Assembly (NCBI GenBank): GCA_002378125.1
Contig: DFRF01000024.1
Coordinates: forward strand, 1,304 to 40,071
DNA length: 38,768 bases
DNA from: Rhodospirillaceae bacterium UBA3470
GTDB taxonomy: Bacteria; Pseudomonadota; Alphaproteobacteria; Rhodospirillales; Casp-alpha2
Reading direction: 5' to 3'
How positions within the stretch are numbered: the stretch's first letter is position 1; the number at the start of each line of letters is the position of its first letter. Below, in pieces: positions 24,647 to 33,366 of this stretch. The position numbers were made by a program, and so were the translations under genes. The notes beneath the pieces are model-generated. The model saw only the letters and a program-made list of their open reading frames with translations. It ran no database searches and was not told the DNA's origin.

Positions 24647-26047
24647 ATGAGTGCCCAAGTCATTGCCGACCCAGTTGAGCTTGAAGAAGATCTTCTAGAG
24701 GAGTTGCGCGCCGTCGTTGGCGATCGGCTCTCCACTTCCGCGGCTGTTCGTGAACACCACGGCCATGGCGAAGGCTTCCCAGGCGTTTTCCCGCCGGGTG
24801 CAGTCGTCTTTGCCCATTCCACGGAAGAGGTCAGCGAGATCGTAAAGATCTGTGCGGTGCGCAAGGTGCCTATCGTGCCTTTCGGAACCGGAACATCGCT
24901 AGAGGGTCATGTAGCGGCGCTTCGGGGCGGCGTGTGCATCGATCTGACGCAGATGGACAAGGTCTTGAACGTGAACGCCGAAGACTTGGACGTGACCTTG
25001 CAACCCGGTGTGCGTAGGAAGCAGTTAAACGAATACCTTCGCGATACGGGCCTTTTTTTTCCCATCGATCCAGGAGCCGACGCTTCGATCGGCGGTATGA
25101 CGGCGACCCGGGCGTCTGGGACCAATGCCGTCCGGTACGGCACCATGCGCGAAAACGTTTTGTCGTTGACCGTGGTTCTGCCGGACGGCCGGATTATTCG
25201 AACGTCCCGTCGGGCTCGGAAATCGGCCGCTGGGTATGACCTGACGCGGCTCTACGTGGGATCGGAGGGGACCTTGGGCGTGATCACAGAAATCACGCTT
25301 CGCCTCTACGGTATTCCTGAAGCAATTTCGGCGGCGGTCGCCTCCTTCCCAGATCTGGAATCGGCGGTTAATACTGTGATATTAACCATCCAGTCCGGCG
25401 TGCCTATTGCCCGGGTGGAGCTTTTGGATGATATCCAAATGGATGCTTTGAACAAGTACTCAGGGCTAGATTACCCGGTTCAGCCAACCTTGTTTTTCGA
25501 ATTTCATGGCACCGAAGCGGGTGTCCGGGAACAAACGGAAACGGTAGAGGGGATCGCTGGCGAATTTGGTTCCGCTGATTTCCAATGGACCGCGCATGCG
25601 GAAGAGCGGAACAAGCTTTGGCAGGCACGCCATGATGCTTATCTCGCCTGTAAGGCCCTTCGTCCCGGTGCGACGGTTTACGCTACCGATGTTTGCGTCC
25701 CTATCTCTCGGCTCGCGGAATGCATCATGGAAACCCGAAAGGATATTGATGAAACAGGTGTCCTGGCACCTATTGTTGGCCACGTAGGTGATGGTAATTT
25801 CCATTTGAGCCCGATTTTTGATCCCAACGACCCCGAAGAGGCGCGGAGAGTGGATGAGCTCAATGAACGCCTAGTTCTCCGCGCGCTTGCCATGGACGGC
25901 ACCTGCTCGGGGGAACATGGGGTCGGTTTGCATAAGATGGATTTCCTGATAGCCGAGCATGGCGACGCCATTAGTGTTATGCGGACCTTGAAGATGTCAC
26001 TGGATCCGGACAACATCATGAACCCGGGTAAGGTAATTCGAGTCTGA
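24647..26047 (+). CDS. FAD-linked oxidase, D-lactate dehydrogenase / GlcD-like
   Basis: A 466-residue vanillyl-alcohol-oxidase-type flavoprotein. FAD-binding motifs are VPFGTGTSLEGHVAA, DPGADASIGGMTATRASGTNAVRYG and YVGSEGTLGVITEITLRL. The C-terminal domain holds the metal/substrate histidines in GHVGDGNFH and GEHGVGLHKMDF. It resembles cytochrome-linked D-lactate dehydrogenases (Dld/LDHD group), which oxidise D-2-hydroxyacids. It is a distant paralogue of the GlcD encoded 3 kb upstream. ATG 24647 follows GAGGA. The glycerate kinase gene starts 12 bases after it, so both probably act on D-2-hydroxyacids such as D-lactate, glycolate or D-glycerate. Confidence 0.88.
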   Translation: MSAQVIADPVELEEDLLEELRAVVGDRLSTSAAVREHHGHGEGFPGVFPPGAVVFAHSTEEVSEIVKICAVRKVPIVPFGTGTSLEGHVAALRGGVCIDLTQMDKVLNVNAEDLDVTLQPGVRRKQLNEYLRDTGLFFPIDPGADASIGGMTATRASGTNAVRYGTMRENVLSLTVVLPDGRIIRTSRRARKSAAGYDLTRLYVGSEGTLGVITEITLRLYGIPEAISAAVASFPDLESAVNTVILTIQSGVPIARVELLDDIQMDALNKYSGLDYPVQPTLFFEFHGTEAGVREQTETVEGIAGEFGSADFQWTAHAEERNKLWQARHDAYLACKALRPGATVYATDVCVPISRLAECIMETRKDIDETGVLAPIVGHVGDGNFHLSPIFDPNDPEEARRVDELNERLVLRALAMDGTCSGEHGVGLHKMDFLIAEHGDAISVMRTLKMSLDPDNIMNPGKVIRV

Positions 26048-26059
26048 GCCAATCATCCA

Positions 26060-27319
26060 ATGGCTTCTTTCAATCCCGACCAGCCTCAGGCCTTTCTGGA
26101 TAACCTGATGCGCGCGGCCATTGCGGCGGCGAACCCGCTGGAGGCAGTGCCGCCGCATCTGCCCTCGCCACCCAAGGGTCGTACCGTGGTGTTGGGCGCC
26201 GGCAAGGCATCTGCGGCCATGGCTAAGGCGGTGGAGGAAAATTGGCTAGGCGACGTGTCTGGCCTGATCGTGACTCGTTACGGGTTCAACGTGCCCTGTG
26301 AGCGCATTGAGATCGTCGAGGCTGCGCATCCGGTTCCTGATGCGGCAGGCCGGGAAGCGGCATCGCGCATCCTGGCTATGGCCCAGAATCTTGGTCCTGA
26401 CGATATGTGTCTGGCACTGATGTCGGGAGGCGCTTCGGCCCTCTTGACCCAGCCGGCAGAGGGTATTTCCTTCGAAGACAAGCAGGAAGTCAATCGCCTA
26501 CTTTTGCGTTCGGGTGCCAACATTACGGAGATGAATACGGTCCGCAAACACCTCTCGGCAGTGAAGGGCGGCCATCTGGCGCGTGCCGTGCAACCAGCTC
26601 ATCTGGTAACACTGATGATATCTGATGTGCCCGGCGACGACCCGGGTGTCATTGGCTCCGGTCCCACGGTGCCTGATCCAACGACATTCGCCGATGCACG
26701 TGCGGTTGTTGATAAATACGGCATCAATGTGCCGGCTTCGGTGCGTGAACATTTGGATCACGGTGCTGAGGAGACGCCAGAGGCTGATGATCCTGCGTTC
26801 ATGGGTGCAGAGCAGCGGATGGTAGCCCGGCCGCAGGCGAGCCTGGATGCCGCTGCTACTGTGGCGCGCGCTGCGGAGGTGGAGGTAATCACGTTGAGTG
26901 ATCAGTTGGAGGGTGAGGCCCGCGACGTTGCGCGCGATCATGCGGCAATGGCGCGGGCGGGCGACGGTGGGCCACGGCTCTATCTTTCCGGCGGCGAGTT
27001 GACGGTCACCATGCGCGGCAACGGTGGTGGTGGTCCAAACGCTGAATACATGCTGGCCTTGGCCTTGGCCTTGGACAGCGATCCTCGGATCCATGCCCTA
27101 GCCATCGATACGGATGGGATCGACGGATCCGAGGATAATGCGGGGGCGCGAATCACGCCCGATACCCTGAGCCGCGCACGAATGGCGGGACTCGATGCCA
27201 AGGCCCACCTTGCGGATAATGACTCGTACGGGTTCTTCGCTTGCATTGATGATCTTGTCATGACCGGCCCAACATTCACGAACGTCAACGATTTCCGTGC
27301 GCTGCTGGTGTTGTCGTGA
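26060..27319 (+). CDS. Glycerate 2-kinase (MOFRL/GckA family)
   Basis: A 419-residue kinase that converts D-glycerate to 2-phosphoglycerate. The N-terminal DUF4147 domain begins with the ALGAGKASAAMAKA-like stretch VLGAGKASAAMAK and contains SGGASALL, NTVRKHLSAVKGG and SDVPGDDPGVIGSGP. The MOFRL domain at the C-terminus has SGGELTVTMRGNGGGGPNAE and IDTDGIDGSEDNAGA. Length is normal for the family, often mislabelled hydroxypyruvate reductase (TtuD). Glycolate oxidase makes glyoxylate, which can be turned into glycerate through tartronate semialdehyde, so this enzyme would complete the route. The intermediate enzymes are not in the window. Confidence 0.92.
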   Translation: MASFNPDQPQAFLDNLMRAAIAAANPLEAVPPHLPSPPKGRTVVLGAGKASAAMAKAVEENWLGDVSGLIVTRYGFNVPCERIEIVEAAHPVPDAAGREAASRILAMAQNLGPDDMCLALMSGGASALLTQPAEGISFEDKQEVNRLLLRSGANITEMNTVRKHLSAVKGGHLARAVQPAHLVTLMISDVPGDDPGVIGSGPTVPDPTTFADARAVVDKYGINVPASVREHLDHGAEETPEADDPAFMGAEQRMVARPQASLDAAATVARAAEVEVITLSDQLEGEARDVARDHAAMARAGDGGPRLYLSGGELTVTMRGNGGGGPNAEYMLALALALDSDPRIHALAIDTDGIDGSEDNAGARITPDTLSRARMAGLDAKAHLADNDSYGFFACIDDLVMTGPTFTNVNDFRALLVLS

Positions 27320-27394
27320 GCGAGATGGCAAACTAAATTTGGATTAGGTGCTGAAGATTCGTCGGCATGCATCTGTGTTCAACGATCCTACCAG

Positions 27395-30300
27395 GTGGAT
27401 TACGTGCGCAAATTAATTGGCGTTATATTCGGGCTCATCTCTCTGACCATGGCAGCCGTGCTTGTCGTTCCCAGCTTTATCGACTGGAACAACTACAAGG
27501 ATGATCTTACCCGGCGGGTCAAGGAGATGACAGGCCGCGATCTCGCCATAAATGGGAACATCCGAATCGCCGTCTTGCCGGCACCGGCGCTGGTGGTCAG
27601 CGATGTGTCCCTTGCCAATCCGGATGGCGCGACCGCGCGCCACATGGTGACGTTGAAGTCGGTGGAGATTCGCGTGGCGCTCGGCCCATTGCTGGGTGGG
27701 CAGGTGCAGGTGGAGACCCTTAAGCTAATCGAGCCGGTAATTCACTTGGAACGACTCAGTGACGGCAGCGCCAACTGGACATTTAAGGCCGTGAAAAGGC
27801 CGGCCGGCAGCGAAGCCAACCCGACTGCGTTAGGCGCAACGAATGAAGGCTCGAGTGAGCCGCTGCCAATCGCGCTCGATAACCTGACCATCGAGAATGC
27901 TACCCTGATCTATAGGGATTCCGTTTCCGGCGTCACCGAGCAGGTTGAAAAACTCAGCGCGCGAATTGCCGCGGCGTCACTGCAAGGCCCGATGAAGACA
28001 AGTGGCACGGCGACGGTTCGCAACGTCCCGCTGACCTTCGAGTTGGATGTCGGTGAGATCATCCGCGACCGAACCGTGCCCTTCAACCTCCGTGCCGGCG
28101 TGGCGACTGGCAACGTGACAGCTCAGGTCGGCGGTACACTGGTCAACTTGACCGACCTACCGAAATTCAAGGGCAACGTCAAAGTGGAGGGAGAGAATCT
28201 GGCTGCGGCGTTGGCATCCTTGAGTGGCGCCGGCGCGCCGTCTTTACTAGGGCAGTCTTTCCAAGTGGGGGGGGATGTCACGGCGACGGCGGCCGAAGTC
28301 CAAATGGAAAGAGTTGATATTGGCCTCGGCGCGACCCGGGCCAGCGGTGATCTTTATTTCGACATGGGCGAAAAGCCCAGCGTCAATGCCCGGCTGGAAG
28401 TTCGGAAAATTGACCTGGACGCGTTGATTGCTTCGAAACCGGCGTCGACCGCACCCAGTATTAGAACGGCCAAAGACGCGGCGACGCCCAAGATAGCGAT
28501 GCTAGCGGCAAAGAAGCCCTTGCGGTTTGCCCTTCCCAAAGGGCTAGAGGCCTCGGCGATCGTCTCTATCGACGCGATAGCGTTCCGTAACGAGATAATC
28601 CGTGACGCTTTGTTGAATGCCAAATTGACCGATGGTTTGCTGACCGTGAACCAGGTTTCCGCGCAATTTCCGGGTGGGTCGGATTTGGTGGCGACTATGA
28701 GCCTGCACACGCCGAACGGCGTTCCCGCCTTCAGCGCCAATGTGGATAGCACGGTGAACGACCTGCGAGTCGTGTTGCGGTGGTTGGACGTGGGCTTGCC
28801 ATCTGTGCCCGCGGATCGGTTGCGTAAAATTAGCGCGCGAGCCCAAATGACGGGAACCCCGGACCAGTTACAGATCGGCAGTTTGGATCTGCGGTTTGAT
28901 TCGTCTCGCCTAACGGGTGGTATCACGGTGGCCTTACGTGAACGTTTGGCATTTGGTGCGAATCTTACCTTGGACCGTTTGAACGTAGATTCCTATATTC
29001 CAACGACGAAGGTCAAGGCTGCCGGCGCACCGGCCGGCACTGCCGTCAAGGCCGACGGAGGTACGATAGCCTCGAGCAGTGGCGGGAATGCCAACCCCGT
29101 TACCGTGTTGGCCGCGCTGACGCGGTTTGACTCTAATGTGAAGGCTCATGTGAAAAGTCTGGTTTACGAGAAAAACCCGATCCGCGATCTCGTTGTTGAC
29201 GCCACCGTATATAATGGTACCGCCGATATCCGCAGTCTTAGCGTCGGCAAGTATGGAGGCGCTTCGGCCAGTTTGAAGGGCAAGGTGAAAGATTTAGTTG
29301 TTGCGCCCAGCGTTGAAAACTTGAGTTTCGAGGTCAAGATTCCTGACACACGCCGCTTTGCCCGGATTGTTGGTGCGGAGTTGTCATCGGCTCTCAATGA
29401 CCTCGGCGTGGTGACGGCGAAGGGGTGGATCAACGGTAATTTGTTGCGTCCGCAGTTTGATGCTTCGGTACGCCTGGCGGGTGGTGTGGTCGGTATTAAG
29501 GGGCGCGTGTCGGCAATTCCTGGCATGCACATGGTCGACGCCCGTATCGGTCTCGAGCACAAGGACCTGGTTGGGCTCGTGCGCACGTTTGGAACCAGCT
29601 ATCGTCCCGCGGGCCGGATCGGCGGTATTAAATTCGATGCTGATGTAAAGGCGTCCGCGAAAGCCGTCTCCGTGAAAAATTTGCGCGCAGCCATCGGAAA
29701 GCTCTCAGTTCATGGCCAGGCGGATATCGCCCTGGGCGGGCCGAAGCCGGTGATCAAGGCCGCGATTAAAGCGGGCGGGCTGGTCATCGACCCCTTCCTG
29801 CCGGCCGCTCCAAAGAGAGCTCGTCGCGTGTTCAGCCGTACACCGAAAGACATGACGCGGCGTTCATCCTCCCGATCCGCGCTGGCCGGTAGTCGGTTCC
29901 CTAATGACCGTATCGATCTCTCAGTCCTGAATTTGGTGGACGCCGATCTGACGTTCCGGGCGCCAATCCTGGCCTATGACAAGGTGCTGATCGAGAAACC
30001 TGATTTGAACGCCAGCCTGAAGAACGGTGTGCTCACCGTGCCCAAGTTATCTGGCCGAGTGTTCGATGGCGCCTTCGACGCCAGGCTGGAAGCCGCGACC
30101 GGCCAGCGCAATCGACTTTCCATCAAGGGCGGCGTGGATGGCGTCAACATGGCGAAGTCCCTGGAAGCCATGACTGGCGAGGCCTTTGCCAACGGTCGCA
30201 TGAAGATCAATATGGATTTCGCTAGCACGGGCCAAAGCATGCACGATTTGGTCGGCAACCTGGGTGGAGCGGCTTCCGTGGCGCTCACGGATGTGGATGT

Positions 30301-30919
30301 GGGAAAGGCCGGCAAGGGCAGCACGATGTCCGGTCTGCTAGTCTTGCTCACATCTCTCAACAAACTCGGTGGATCTAACATCAATGACCAGGCGCAGATG
30401 ACTGGGACCTTTAAGATTAGCCGCGGCATTGCCCACTCCAACGATATCAAGATTGCCTCGGCCTACGGGAATGGCGCCGCCGCTGGCGATATCAACCTGC
30501 CGGCCTGGAATATCAACATGGAAGGTAAGATGCAGCTCGGGCAGAGCTTCATTACTCAGTTGCTTAAGGCAAAAATTCGCGAGACGAGTCCCGCTGTGCC
30601 CTTCGCGATTACCGGGGCGCTGGATGCGCCAAACGTCAAGGTGGACACGGGTGAGTTATTGGGCAATGGGATCCTGATCCCGGGTGCCGATGCTCTCTTG
30701 AAAAAGGCGCCTAAGGGTGTTGGTAATATTGTTCGCGATCTCCTTGATGGCGGTGCCAGGGCCACGAAGCTGAAGAGGAAGCGCATGCCTTCGCCACCGC
30801 CCGTTCCGTCCGGTGACCAGCAGACACCCGCCGATGTATTGCCGCCGAAGCCGTCCCGGCAACAGCAGGCACCCACAGTCAATCCGGAACAGTTCCTCAG
30901 ACAGCTATTCAAACTTTAG
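27395..30919 (+). CDS. AsmA family protein (large inner-membrane-anchored bridge protein)
   Basis: An 1174-residue protein with one N-terminal membrane helix (residues about 8-26) followed by the AsmA signature FIDWNNYKDDLTRRVKEMTGRDLAINGNI. Then comes a long beta-rich periplasmic part with repeated DUF748/AsmA-like segments, and an AsmA C-terminal domain around 950-1090. The tail is rich in Pro and Gln. AsmA-type proteins are thought to carry phospholipids between the membranes. The start is GTG 27395, or GTG 27404, which has AGGTGG at a better distance. It is a single gene, convergent with a small DNA-binding protein gene that overlaps its last bases. Confidence 0.9.
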   Translation: MDYVRKLIGVIFGLISLTMAAVLVVPSFIDWNNYKDDLTRRVKEMTGRDLAINGNIRIAVLPAPALVVSDVSLANPDGATARHMVTLKSVEIRVALGPLLGGQVQVETLKLIEPVIHLERLSDGSANWTFKAVKRPAGSEANPTALGATNEGSSEPLPIALDNLTIENATLIYRDSVSGVTEQVEKLSARIAAASLQGPMKTSGTATVRNVPLTFELDVGEIIRDRTVPFNLRAGVATGNVTAQVGGTLVNLTDLPKFKGNVKVEGENLAAALASLSGAGAPSLLGQSFQVGGDVTATAAEVQMERVDIGLGATRASGDLYFDMGEKPSVNARLEVRKIDLDALIASKPASTAPSIRTAKDAATPKIAMLAAKKPLRFALPKGLEASAIVSIDAIAFRNEIIRDALLNAKLTDGLLTVNQVSAQFPGGSDLVATMSLHTPNGVPAFSANVDSTVNDLRVVLRWLDVGLPSVPADRLRKISARAQMTGTPDQLQIGSLDLRFDSSRLTGGITVALRERLAFGANLTLDRLNVDSYIPTTKVKAAGAPAGTAVKADGGTIASSSGGNANPVTVLAALTRFDSNVKAHVKSLVYEKNPIRDLVVDATVYNGTADIRSLSVGKYGGASASLKGKVKDLVVAPSVENLSFEVKIPDTRRFARIVGAELSSALNDLGVVTAKGWINGNLLRPQFDASVRLAGGVVGIKGRVSAIPGMHMVDARIGLEHKDLVGLVRTFGTSYRPAGRIGGIKFDADVKASAKAVSVKNLRAAIGKLSVHGQADIALGGPKPVIKAAIKAGGLVIDPFLPAAPKRARRVFSRTPKDMTRRSSSRSALAGSRFPNDRIDLSVLNLVDADLTFRAPILAYDKVLIEKPDLNASLKNGVLTVPKLSGRVFDGAFDARLEAATGQRNRLSIKGGVDGVNMAKSLEAMTGEAFANGRMKINMDFASTGQSMHDLVGNLGGAASVALTDVDVGKAGKGSTMSGLLVLLTSLNKLGGSNINDQAQMTGTFKISRGIAHSNDIKIASAYGNGAAAGDINLPAWNINMEGKMQLGQSFITQLLKAKIRETSPAVPFAITGALDAPNVKVDTGELLGNGILIPGADALLKKAPKGVGNIVRDLLDGGARATKLKRKRMPSPPPVPSGDQQTPADVLPPKPSRQQQAPTVNPEQFLRQLFKL

Positions 30920-31178
30920 GGGAGAGCGCTTCCAGGACAAAGACGCGGAGTGCACTGGACAGGTTGCCCGTCCGCTCGGCATCAATGCGCGTGACGAGAG
31001 CGTTCAGCGACTCGCCGTTCCGCGCTGCGATGGCTTTTATTTGATCCCAGAACGCGTCCTCTAGGGTGATGGACGTGCGATGATCGGCGATTACGACGGA
31101 TCGCTTGCGGATGCAGGTGGGGTCAGGTGTGGTGTCGATGGTGCGTTGCTCCGAATTTTGTGCGAGAAGATAGCGCAG
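30909..31178 (-). CDS. Ribbon-helix-helix (RHH_4) DNA-binding protein, start codon unclear
   Basis: Translation of the minus strand gives a clear RHH_4 domain, KRSVVIADHRTSITLEDAFW then LNALVTRIDAERTGNLSSAL and RVFVLEAL, ending with TGA at 30909-30911. This family of about 70-90 residues is widespread in alphaproteobacteria as small transcription regulators. No ATG, GTG or TTG occurs in frame between the domain and an upstream TAG at 31242-31244. The best initiation site is CTG at 31178, because GGAGG lies eight bases before it. The end overlaps the AsmA gene by 11 bases in convergent orientation. Either a rare start codon or loss of the start (pseudogene) explains this. The fold call is firm, the 5' end is not. 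Confidence 0.75.
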   Translation of the reverse strand: MRYLLAQNSEQRTIDTTPDPTCIRKRSVVIADHRTSITLEDAFWDQIKAIAARNGESLNALVTRIDAERTGNLSSALRVFVLEALSPKV

Positions 31179-31602
31179 ATGACTGCCTCCAAAAAAGGCG
31201 TCGCCGGTGATCTGGGTTACAGACAGATGGGTTTGGCCTCCCTATGCTGGGGCCCATAGCTGAACGCCGCGATCAAGCCCGCCGCCCCCATGACCTGGCT
31301 GGAGCACTTGGAGAAATAACACATTAAGGATAACGCGGTGCTGTTCGATTTCGCTTCGAAGGCCTTCGTCGTTGCCATATAAAACCGTCATCCTTTGCGC
31401 CTCCCTGTGGGATGGTTTTGGAGTTTGACGACTGGCCCGGCAAAACTGTGACATTCAAGCTGGGATCGGCCAAGCTCGGTTCGAACCAGGGGAGCTTCAT
31501 CCTGGTCGAGGTCCACGATGTTCGGGAGCTCGGATCGCTACCGGGCACCGACAACTGCCCTGTAAGTGGCTTGGAAAAATGACATGACGATTGTGTCGCC
31601 GT
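31179..31602. other. 424-base gap upstream of the RHH gene
   Basis: No family is recognised. The minus-strand frame of the RHH protein is interrupted by TAG at 31242-31244 but open again to about 31454. A 56-codon plus-strand frame (31412-31582) has protein-like composition and is listed separately. The region may hold remains of a decayed gene together with the control region of the RHH gene. Confidence 0.4.
31412..31582 (+). CDS. Doubtful small open frame, unknown
   Basis: A 56-codon frame (MVLEFDDWPGKTVTFKLG..., ending SGLEK) has a globular, strand-rich composition and a high share of G/C third positions. It has no clear ribosome-binding site, and the frame is open without an ATG for some 20 codons more on the left (around IKPSSFAPPCG). 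I do not recognise a family. It may be the tail of a decayed gene or merely antisense to an unseen minus-strand remnant; both minus frames here look less protein-like. Confidence 0.25.
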   Translation: MVLEFDDWPGKTVTFKLGSAKLGSNQGSFILVEVHDVRELGSLPGTDNCPVSGLEK

Positions 31603-31953
31603 CTATTTGGCGGCGATCAGCATGATTTCTACGTCGTACTTGTCACTTGCAAGTTTTGCCTCAACACAGGCGCGACACGGCGTGTTATCGGGGCTAACCC
31701 AAGAATCCCAAACGGCATTCATTTCCGCGAATTTGGCCATGTCGGTGATCCAGAGGTTCGCCGATAAGAGTTTTGACTTGTCCGTGCCGGCTTCCGCCAG
31801 GTAGCCGTCGATGCGCTTCAAAATATCCCGGGTTTGCTCCGCCACCGTGCCACCCGGTGCGCCGGAGGCTACCTGGCCAGCTATGTAGACGGTGTTGCCA
31901 TGAACGACGACCTGGCTCATGCGGTCGCTAGCGTGCATGCGTTGGATAATCAT
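31603..31953 (-). CDS. RidA/YjgF family protein
   Basis: A 116-residue trimeric-enzyme family member. RidA proteins hydrolyse reactive enamine/imine intermediates released by PLP enzymes. The sequence shows YIAGQVA (23-29), a VAEQTRDILKRIDGYLAEAG helix and the conserved arginine R94 in TPCRACVEAKLA with a following Glu, as in active deaminases. I chose ATG 31953 because AAGGGAGAG lies just upstream. The frame is open to 32103, but that overlaps the adjacent methyltransferase gene. The window encodes several PLP enzymes that could produce its substrates. Confidence 0.92.
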   Translation of the reverse strand: MIIQRMHASDRMSQVVVHGNTVYIAGQVASGAPGGTVAEQTRDILKRIDGYLAEAGTDKSKLLSANLWITDMAKFAEMNAVWDSWVSPDNTPCRACVEAKLASDKYDVEIMLIAAK

Positions 31954-32050
31954 GAAATCTCTCCCTTCGGAATTCAGCTTCGGATGCTTGGAAATTGGGC
32001 GTCTAGAGCCTATCCGCCAGTCGCTTTGTTGAAAAGGTTTCGGCGGGAAA

Positions 32051-32968
32051 TTATTCTTGTGCCTTCGTTTCACGGGTGGGCACCGTATCGGCACCCAACG
32101 CATCGGCCAACAGGGAATTGGCGCTTCCCGGCTTCAACGGTTTTTGCTGACTGGGGTCGGGTGCCCAGGCGGTCATGGTGATGATTTCAAAAGTCGCCGG
32201 AATCCGACCGGCCGAATCGGCAAATGTTTCGATATAGATCTCGCAGGCCCGGAGCAGTGTGGTTCGTCGGGTGAAGTTGCGGCGCCGATCTTTGTTGGCA
32301 TTAGTTTCACCCATGCCGCGCAGGTCAAGAAGCAGTTTTAATGGATTGCCGTAGGAGACGGTCACCGTTTCCGCATCCACCACGGGCAGTGCGAAACCCG
32401 CCCGGGTCATCAGGTTGCCCAAGTCGCGCACGTCGATGAGCGGTGAAAACCGGGGACTGACCCCACCCTCGATCTCGGTCTCCGCCTGGAACATGGACGT
32501 GCGTAATTCATGCAGCGTATCGCCGCCTAACGCTGCGGCTAGGAACAGGCCATCGGGCTTCATGGCGCGGCGAATCTGAACCAGCATGCCCGGTAGATCG
32601 TTGACCCAATGCAGGCTCAGGTTGGAGAGGACCAAATCGAAGGACATTTCGGCGAAGGGAAGTGCCTCTTCATCGCCGGCCAGCGCCGGAGCGCCGTTGC
32701 CATTGGCCAGGGTTGCTAGGATCGGGGACAAGTCCGATTGGATAAGCGTTTCAATGCCGCCGCGTCTGCCCAGTGCGCGGGCTAACTCACCGCCATGGCA
32801 ACCGAGATCTAGGGCCAAGGGAAAGGACCGGGTCACGTCGTCCAACCGGTCCGCCAAGCGCTCCGCCGATTCCGCAAACAGAAAATCGTGCGCTGACAGA
32901 TTGGTGGCGGCGCGATCCCGGTGGCGGCGCACAGCGGCTCGGTTGAAGACAGTTATGCTTTCGGTCAT
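32051..32968 (-). CDS. Class I SAM-dependent methyltransferase-like protein, NDUFAF5/BioC type
   Basis: A protein of 305 residues. The SAM-binding motif LALDLGCHGGELARAL is near residue 55-70, with FDLVLSNLSLHWVNDLPG near 110-128 and a BioC-like C-terminal part. The alphaproteobacterial members are close to mitochondrial NDUFAF5, an arginine hydroxylase acting in complex I assembly, and are often annotated BioC-like. ATG 32968 was chosen over an upstream ATG at 32986, since AAGAG precedes it and homologues begin near MTESxxVFNR. It is divergent from the decayed comF, with only 9 bases between the two start codons. Confidence 0.85.
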   Translation of the reverse strand: MTESITVFNRAAVRRHRDRAATNLSAHDFLFAESAERLADRLDDVTRSFPLALDLGCHGGELARALGRRGGIETLIQSDLSPILATLANGNGAPALAGDEEALPFAEMSFDLVLSNLSLHWVNDLPGMLVQIRRAMKPDGLFLAAALGGDTLHELRTSMFQAETEIEGGVSPRFSPLIDVRDLGNLMTRAGFALPVVDAETVTVSYGNPLKLLLDLRGMGETNANKDRRRNFTRRTTLLRACEIYIETFADSAGRIPATFEIITMTAWAPDPSQQKPLKPGSANSLLADALGADTVPTRETKAQE

Positions 32969-32977
32969 GATTCTCTT

Positions 32978-33223
32978 ATGCCACAAGAAGACGGCTCCTT
33001 AAATGCCGCCGCGTTTAGGTCGCTGAGGCGCGGCTGGGATTAGGCCTTGGATTTGCCTATACCGCCACAGGGCTTGAACGGTGGTTACGTGGTTGTGAAA
33101 GTGCACACGATGTGCTCGGCCAACCTTTCGTCGAAGGTCCAGGGCCCCGTGGCTAAGTGCGACGCTTGCTTGTGCGTGCCACCGGCTTTTCCTCGGGCAC
33201 GCGCGGTGTTTATGACCAGGTAA
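32978..33223 (+). pseudogene. comF: Decayed comF (phosphoribosyltransferase-like competence protein)
   Basis: Reading from ATG 32978 gives an N-terminus of ComF type: AAAFRSLRRGWD, a stop (TAG 33041-33043), then ALDLPIPPQGLNGG, HTMCSANLSS, KCDACLCVPPAFPRARAVF and a stop at 33221-33223. This is the usual order 'ALDLLLPP-C-x-x-CG ... C-x-x-C ... PPaFxRARAvF' with one Cys pair lost and about fifteen residues missing. Weak traces (IVLG.VH.DD) continue to about 33300; the phosphoribosyltransferase core is gone. ComF normally sits just before grxC in alphaproteobacteria, exactly as here. The identification is mine from remembered family patterns, and a sequencing error could explain a single stop but not the whole loss. 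Confidence 0.7.
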
Positions 33224-33366
33224 GCTGCGGTCTGCCTGTAAAGCCGGGCCGTAGACTGTCGGATAGTTCTCGGGGGCGTACATGTCGACGATTGGCATTT
33301 GGTATCCACGTGATTATATACTTCGCTAATCACGAACATCGACCGACTGACCGGGGGGCTCGAACC

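Noticed and set aside
26060..27319. Hydroxypyruvate reductase (TtuD) label for the glycerate kinase
   Set aside because: The DUF4147/MOFRL family is glycerate 2-kinase; the reductase name is a known misannotation.
33352..33366. GGCTCGAACC resembling a tRNA T-arm on the minus strand
   Set aside because: No matching acceptor, D or anticodon arms can be built around it.
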